Source: Thermoplasmata archaeon | GTDB taxonomy: Archaea; Thermoplasmatota; Thermoplasmata; Lutacidiplasmatales; UBA184 | DNA length: 64,000 nt | Assembly: GCA_027315165.1 (NCBI GenBank) | Contig: DAHUYN010000008.1 | Location: forward strand, 27,534-91,533 | Reading direction: 5' to 3' | In this document: piece after piece, positions 59,813-64,000 of the stretch | How the letters are laid out: each line of letters opens with the position of its first letter | How positions within the stretch are numbered: position 1 is the stretch's first letter | The notes under the pieces: generated by a model | The model's input: only the letters and a program-made list of their open reading frames with translations | What the model was told of the DNA's origin: nothing | Databases searched by the model: none | Program-made: the position numbers and the translations under genes

Positions 59813-60901
59813 TCACGACGTGGGGCCGGCCGGCGTCCCGGTCGGCCCCCGCGAGGGCTCGCCCGAGGCGAGGAGCGCCTCCGGGGGCACGTCGGCGAGC
59901 TCCTCGGCCCGGTGGCAGGCGACGGTGCGTCCCTCGAGGCCGGGGACCTCCCGCAGGATCGGGTCGATCGTGCGGCACCTCTCGACGACGAACGGGCAGC
60001 GTGGCGCGAACCGGCAGCCCGGCCTCGGGTCGATCAGCGTCGGGACCTCGCCCGAGATCCGGTAGCGGGTGCGGCGCCGCCGGGCGTCGGGGACCGGTAC
60101 GGCGGCGAGGAGCGCCTTCGTGTAGGGGTGCGCCGGACGCTCGAGGACCCGACGCACCGGCCCGAGCTCGACGATCTGGCCGAGGTACATCACGCCGACC
60201 CGGTCGGCGACGTACCGGACCGCGGCGACGTTGTGCGTGATCAGCAGGTAGGCGAGACCCCGCTCCCGCTGGAGGGCGACGAGCCGGTTGAGGATCTGCG
60301 CCTGCACGCCCACGTCGAGCGCGCTCGTGGGCTCGTCGAGGATGATGAGCTTCGGGTCGATGCTCAACGCGCGGGCGAGCGAGATCCGCTGGCGGCCCCC
60401 GCCCGAGAACTCGTGCGGGTACTGGTCCCAGCAGTCGGTCGGCAACCCGACCGTCGGGAGCAGGTCGATGACGCGCCGGCGCGCCTCCGGCTTTGTGATC
60501 TTCGTGAGGGCCCGGAGCGGCTCGCTCACGATCTGCCAGACCCGGAGCCTCGGGTCGAGGGAGGCGACGGGGTCCTGGAAGACGACCTGGACGTTCCGGC
60601 GCCAGGCCCGCAGGGCCCGGCCGCGGAGGCCCGAGATCTCTCGGCCCTCGAACCGAAGGCTCCCCCCCGTCGGCTCGTGGAGCCGGGCCGCGAGCCAGCC
60701 GAACGTCGTCTTCCCCGAGCCGGACTCGCCGATCAGCCCGAGCGCCTCACCGGGCCCGAGGGAGAGGTCCACGCCGTCGACCGCGTGGATGCGACGCACC
60801 GGCCGCCCGCGCACCGCCTCGCCGAGAGAGCGCGCGATCGGGAAGTCCTTGTGCAGGCCGACCGCCTCGAGCAGCGGCGCCCCGCCGGGCGGAGCGCTCA
60901 C
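59813..60901 (-). CDS. oppF: Oligopeptide ABC transporter ATPase, OppF type
   Basis: 362 residues. Walker A LIGESGSGKTTFGWLAARL, Q-loop VVFQDPVASLDPRLRV, signature FSGGGRQRISLARAL (one Gly-for-Gln change from SGGQ), Walker B LIILDEPTSALDV, H-loop THNVAAVRYVAD. The C-terminal oligopeptide-family domain carries cysteines in GCRFAPRCPFVVERC and ACHRAEE. Starts with GTG inside the oppD stop (GTGA). Last gene of the operon. Confidence 0.92.
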   Translation of the reverse strand: MSAPPGGAPLLEAVGLHKDFPIARSLGEAVRGRPVRRIHAVDGVDLSLGPGEALGLIGESGSGKTTFGWLAARLHEPTGGSLRFEGREISGLRGRALRAWRRNVQVVFQDPVASLDPRLRVWQIVSEPLRALTKITKPEARRRVIDLLPTVGLPTDCWDQYPHEFSGGGRQRISLARALSIDPKLIILDEPTSALDVGVQAQILNRLVALQRERGLAYLLITHNVAAVRYVADRVGVMYLGQIVELGPVRRVLERPAHPYTKALLAAVPVPDARRRRTRYRISGEVPTLIDPRPGCRFAPRCPFVVERCRTIDPILREVPGLEGRTVACHRAEELADVPPEALLASGEPSRGPTGTPAGPTS

Positions 60902-62040
60902 GGGAGCGCCTCGGCGTAGCGGCAGGCGCTCGCGTGCGACCCCGCGCCCTTCTCGGCGGCGCCGACCGGGACCAGGATCGGGGACGGGTCGACCCGGCAG
61001 TCGGGCGCCGCGTAGGGGCAGCGCGGGTGGAAGGCGCAGCCGCGCGGGAGCTTCGAGAGGTTCGGCACCGACCCGGCGATCGTGTCGAGGTCCCCGTCGT
61101 CCTTGTACCGGGCCGGGGCCGCCCGGAGGAGCGCCCTCGTGTACGGGTGCCGCGGCGAGTGGAAGATCTCGGCGACCGGGCCGAACTCGACGACCTCGCC
61201 GGCGTACATCACGCCGACCTCGTCGGCGGTCTCCGCGACGACGCCGAGGTCGTGGCTGATGAACAGGATCGACGCGCGCACCTCGTCGATGAGCTCCTTC
61301 ATCAGCGTGAGCACCTGCGCCTGGATCGTCACGTCGAGCGCGCTCGTCGGCTCGTCCGCGATGAGGAGCGCCGGCTTCTCCGAGAGCGCCATCGCGATCA
61401 TGATCCTCTGCCGCATCCCGCCCGAGAGCTCGTGCGGGTAGAGGCGGAGGATCGTCTCGGGGTCGTTGATCCGGACGAGCCGGAGCGCCTCGAGGACCTC
61501 GGCGCGGAGCTCGCTCGAGACCGGCGGGCGCCGCTGGAGGGCCTCGCCGGCCGCACCGCCGATGGTCACGGGGCGCGAGAGGACCTCGGCGGTGTCCGGC
61601 GTCGGCGGCTTCGAGTAGTCGAACGGGCCGCCCGCCGGGTGGGCGCCGGCGGCGGGGTAGCGCTCGCGATATCGGCGGATGCGGACCGCCTCGGCGACCT
61701 GGTCGAAGACGCGGTAGGCGGGGTTGAGCGAGTTGAGGGGCTCTTGGAAGACCATTCCGATGCCGGTGCCCCGGACCGCGGGCAGCTTCCACCGGGGAAG
61801 CTCCCGAAGGTCCGTTCCCTGGAAGACGATCTTCCCCGAGAGGACGCGAGCGGGCGGCTCGGGCAGGAGCCTCGGGATCGCGTGGGCGAGCGTGCTCTTG
61901 CCGCACCCGGTCTCCCCGACGAACCCGACGACCCGACCCGGCGCGATGTCGAAGGAGACGTTCCGGAGCGCGTGGAAGGCCCCCTTGCCGACGACGTAGT
62001 CGACGCTGAGCCCCGAGACCTGGAGGACCGGCTCGACCAT
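60898..62040 (-). CDS. oppD: Oligopeptide ABC transporter ATPase, OppD type
   Basis: 380 residues. Walker A FVGETGCGKSTLAHAI, Q-loop GMVFQEPLNSLNPAYR, signature LSGGMRQRIMIAMAL, Walker B LLIADEPTSALDVTIQAQ, H-loop FISHDLGVVAETAD, and the C-terminal CAFHPRCPYAAPDC segment. Between Q-loop and signature there are some 50 extra residues (from RRYRERYP to the SSELRAEVLEAL helix), an insertion that bacterial OppD lacks. It is 5 bp downstream of the oppC stop. Confidence 0.92.
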   Translation of the reverse strand: MVEPVLQVSGLSVDYVVGKGAFHALRNVSFDIAPGRVVGFVGETGCGKSTLAHAIPRLLPEPPARVLSGKIVFQGTDLRELPRWKLPAVRGTGIGMVFQEPLNSLNPAYRVFDQVAEAVRIRRYRERYPAAGAHPAGGPFDYSKPPTPDTAEVLSRPVTIGGAAGEALQRRPPVSSELRAEVLEALRLVRINDPETILRLYPHELSGGMRQRIMIAMALSEKPALLIADEPTSALDVTIQAQVLTLMKELIDEVRASILFISHDLGVVAETADEVGVMYAGEVVEFGPVAEIFHSPRHPYTRALLRAAPARYKDDGDLDTIAGSVPNLSKLPRGCAFHPRCPYAAPDCRVDPSPILVPVGAAEKGAGSHASACRYAEALP

Positions 62041-62045
62041 GTGTC

Positions 62046-63119
62046 CTACCTCAGGCTCCCTCTCGCGTCGACCGGGGGCGGGCTGAGCGGGCCCGCCGAC
62101 ATCGGCGGCTCGGGCTCCGTCCCGTCGCGGACGAAGACCCTCCGGCTCCTCGGGTCGAGGACGTCCCGGAGGCCGTCCCCGAGGAGGCTGAACGCGAGGA
62201 CGAGGACGAAGACGGCGAGACCCGGGAACAGCACGGTCCAGGGGTACTGGGCGAGCCAGTCCTGGTAGAACTGGATCATGCTGCCCCACTCGGGCTGCGG
62301 TCCGGGGTAGGGAAGCGGCGTCGCGATGAACGCGATCGTCGAGAAGGTGACGAGGACGGTCCCGATGTCGAGCGTGAAGTAGACGACGAGGGGATCGAGG
62401 ATGTTGCGCAGCACGTGGCGCGCGAGGATCCGCACCTCGGTGACGCCGGCGGCCCGCGCGGCGGTGACGTACTGCTGGTGCTTGACCGAGAGGACCTCGC
62501 CGCGGACGAGCCGGACGTAGTACGGCCACCACGTCGCGACGATCGCGAGCACGATCTGGGGGACCCCGCGGCCCAGCGAGGCGGTGATCGCGAGCGCGAG
62601 GATCAGGCTCGGGAACGACAGGAAGATGTCGGTAAGTCGAAGCACCGCGACGGAGACGACCCCGAGGACCGTGCCGGGCCGGTCCCAGAAGCCCGCGACC
62701 AGCCCGAGGCCGCCCCCGATGATGAGGGACAGGCCGGCGATCCCGATGCCGAGCCCGAGGTCGAGCGGAAGCGCCCGAAGGACGTTCGAGAAGATGTCGC
62801 GACCGCTCTCGTCGGTGCCGAACGGATGCGTCCACGACGGCGGCTGGCCGATGTCCGGCGTGATCTGCGTCGGCGAGAAGCGGAGGAGCAGCGACGGGTC
62901 GACCCAGACCAAGAGGGCGATCGTGCCCATCGCGACGACGACCACGAACCCGGCGAAGGAGAGCCGGTTCGCGAGCAGGACGCGGGCGAACGTCCCGAGG
63001 CCGGCCCGGGTCTGGGAGCGGCGGGGGGCGGGCGCGGTGGGCGTCGCCGGGGGTGGGGGTGGGGGCGGGGCCAAAGGCGTCGCGGGCGGGGCCGACGACG
63101 AGGTCGGGCTCGTCCCCAC
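62046..63119 (-). CDS. oppC: Oligopeptide ABC transporter permease, OppC type, with Pro-rich N-terminus
   Basis: 357 residues. Six-helix core with the OppC opening HPFGTDESGRDIFSNVLRAL and the EAA coupling loop YVTAARAAGVTEVRILARHV. The first 40 residues are cytoplasmic, disordered and include seven consecutive prolines, encoded by a C-rich stretch whose complement is a G-quadruplex-like sequence (63049-63070). GTG start 5 bp after the oppB stop. The C-terminal 45 residues, after GDGLRDVLDPR, extend beyond the normal end. Confidence 0.92.
   Translation of the reverse strand: MGTSPTSSSAPPATPLAPPPPPPPATPTAPAPRRSQTRAGLGTFARVLLANRLSFAGFVVVVAMGTIALLVWVDPSLLLRFSPTQITPDIGQPPSWTHPFGTDESGRDIFSNVLRALPLDLGLGIGIAGLSLIIGGGLGLVAGFWDRPGTVLGVVSVAVLRLTDIFLSFPSLILALAITASLGRGVPQIVLAIVATWWPYYVRLVRGEVLSVKHQQYVTAARAAGVTEVRILARHVLRNILDPLVVYFTLDIGTVLVTFSTIAFIATPLPYPGPQPEWGSMIQFYQDWLAQYPWTVLFPGLAVFVLVLAFSLLGDGLRDVLDPRSRRVFVRDGTEPEPPMSAGPLSPPPVDARGSLR
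63049..63070 (+). other. G-quadruplex-forming motif on the template strand of oppC
   Basis: Four uninterrupted G runs (5, 5, 5 and 4) separated by single bases (T, T, C) fit a tight parallel quadruplex. The other strand encodes the poly-Pro segment of OppC, so the motif may simply reflect CCC codons. Confidence 0.45.
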
Positions 63120-63124
63120 GCGCG

Positions 63125-64000
63125 CTACCTCCAGTCGACCCTCGGGTCGAGGATGCCGTAGAGGAGGTCGGCGAGCAGGTTCGCGACGACGACGCCGGTG
63201 GCGAAGACGATGACGACGCCGATCGCGCCCGAGAAGTTGTACCCGACGATCGCGTCGTAGGCGTACTGGCCGATCCCCGGCCAGGCGAAGACCTCCTCGA
63301 TGACGATCGTCCCCGACAGGAGCCCACCCGCGGTCACGCCGAGCACCGTCGTCGTCGAGATCAGCGCGTTCCGCAGCGCGTGCTTGTAGAGGACCCAGAA
63401 GTCGGTGAGGCCCTTCATCCGCGCCGACTTGACGTAGTCGAGCGGCAGGACGGCGAGCATCGAGCTCCGCGTCATCCGGGTCACGATGCCCATGTTGAGG
63501 AGCGCGAGCGTGGCCGCTGGGAGTAGCAGATGCAGCAACGCGTTCCCGGCGTAGGGAAGATTGCCCGCCAGGAGCGCGTCGATCACCGACAGGTGGGTCG
63601 GCTGGGGGAACGGGGGCGGAGAGTGGGAGTACATTCCCGAAGTCGGAAGACCGAGGTAGGGAGCCACGAAGATCACCGCCACGATCGCCCCGAGATAGGT
63701 CGGGGTCGCCCAGCCGCCGAGGTAGAAGATCCGCACGAGGTGGTCGGGCCAGCGACCGCTCGACTGGGCGGCGATGACCCCGATCGGGATCCCGACGAGC
63801 ACGATGAGGAGCAGGGCGGTGATGACCAGTTCGAGGGTCGCCGGGAAGTACTCGGCGATCGAGGTCGCGACCGGGATCCCGCCCGGGGAAACCCCCCAGT
63901 TGCCCGCGAGGAACTGCTTGAGGTAGATGAAGTACTGAGCGACGATCGGCTGGTTCAGGCCGAACGCCGCCCGGCAGGCCGCGATCGCGCTCGACTTCGC
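63125..64000 (-). CDS. oppB: Oligopeptide ABC transporter permease, OppB type, 5' end outside the window
   Basis: 292 codons visible, in frame to the edge; the start lies beyond position 64000. FGLNQPIVAQYFIYLKQFLA and LAGNWGVSPGGIPVATSIAE are the usual OppB/DppB segment before the core, followed by IAEYFPATLELVITALLLIV. EAA loop YVKSARMKGLTDFWVLYKHA, then IVIEEVFAWPGIGQYAYDAI and the end DLLYGILDPRVDW. Forms the channel with OppC. Only the N-terminal helix and periplasmic start are missing. Confidence 0.92.
   Translation of the reverse strand, partial: AKSSAIAACRAAFGLNQPIVAQYFIYLKQFLAGNWGVSPGGIPVATSIAEYFPATLELVITALLLIVLVGIPIGVIAAQSSGRWPDHLVRIFYLGGWATPTYLGAIVAVIFVAPYLGLPTSGMYSHSPPPFPQPTHLSVIDALLAGNLPYAGNALLHLLLPAATLALLNMGIVTRMTRSSMLAVLPLDYVKSARMKGLTDFWVLYKHALRNALISTTTVLGVTAGGLLSGTIVIEEVFAWPGIGQYAYDAIVGYNFSGAIGVVIVFATGVVVANLLADLLYGILDPRVDWR

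Overview
The window is very GC-rich and densely packed. It looks archaeal: short A/T boxes resembling archaeal TATA elements sit about 25-30 bp upstream of many start codons with no ribosome binding site between them, which implies leaderless mRNAs. Within operons, genes overlap by NTGA. The gene content (secreted YVTN, kelch and PKD surface proteins rich in N-glycosylation sequons, a sedolisin-type acid protease, ACR3, a MoxR/DUF58 operon, tetrahydrofolate enzymes and an HFX_2341-type regulator) fits a high-GC terrestrial Thermoplasmatota-like archaeon. The phylum is inferred from content, not demonstrated.

Layout. 1-11.8 kb: a large surface beta-propeller protein running off the left edge, an NDH-2-like NADH dehydrogenase, a sugar nucleotidyltransferase, an aminotransferase/alcohol dehydrogenase pair, a second aminotransferase, an ABC-2 type exporter and an HNH nuclease. 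11.9-18.8 kb: a tightly coupled six-gene operon led by a kelch/carboxypeptidase-regulatory-like surface protein, with MoxR ATPase, DUF58 and membrane proteins. 18.8-24 kb: an MFS exporter, an aldo/keto reductase, and a coiled-coil membrane protein coupled to a GT2 glycosyltransferase. 24-27.8 kb: a three-subunit molybdenum hydroxylase whose FAD subunit carries the four-cysteine insert of 4-hydroxybenzoyl-CoA reductase. 27.9-30.8 kb: an arsenic locus with a divergent HxlR-type regulator, a palindromic operator candidate, a previously hidden 28-residue peptide with ten cysteines, an ArsC-like reductase, ACR3 and a methyltransferase whose reading frame appears broken at its start.

30.8-45 kb holds housekeeping and accessory genes: UspA, several methyltransferases, formate-tetrahydrofolate ligase, MFS and DMT transporters, a hydrolase-like protein without its nucleophile, a membrane-anchored blue copper protein and a sedolisin. 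45-54.5 kb: a kelch/PKD surface protein, a PHP phosphoesterase and a glycosidase-like protein sharing one bidirectional promoter, a methylenetetrahydrofolate reductase, PhoU, an amidohydrolase, and a class III aminotransferase with a CARF-like regulator. 54.5-64 kb: an AT-rich island, two aldehyde dehydrogenases, and an oligopeptide ABC transporter (substrate-binding protein plus OppFDCB, the last running off the right edge).

Together the genes suggest a peptide- and amino-acid-using heterotroph: secreted protease, peptide importer, amino-group removal by class III aminotransferases, aldehyde oxidation by the ALDHs and C1 units on tetrahydrofolate. It also has arsenic resistance and an elaborate, probably glycosylated cell surface. 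The most novel element is the Cys-rich micropeptide that opens the arsenic operon. No rRNA, tRNA, CRISPR array or insertion sequence was recognised. No gene-free stretch exceeds 300 bases.
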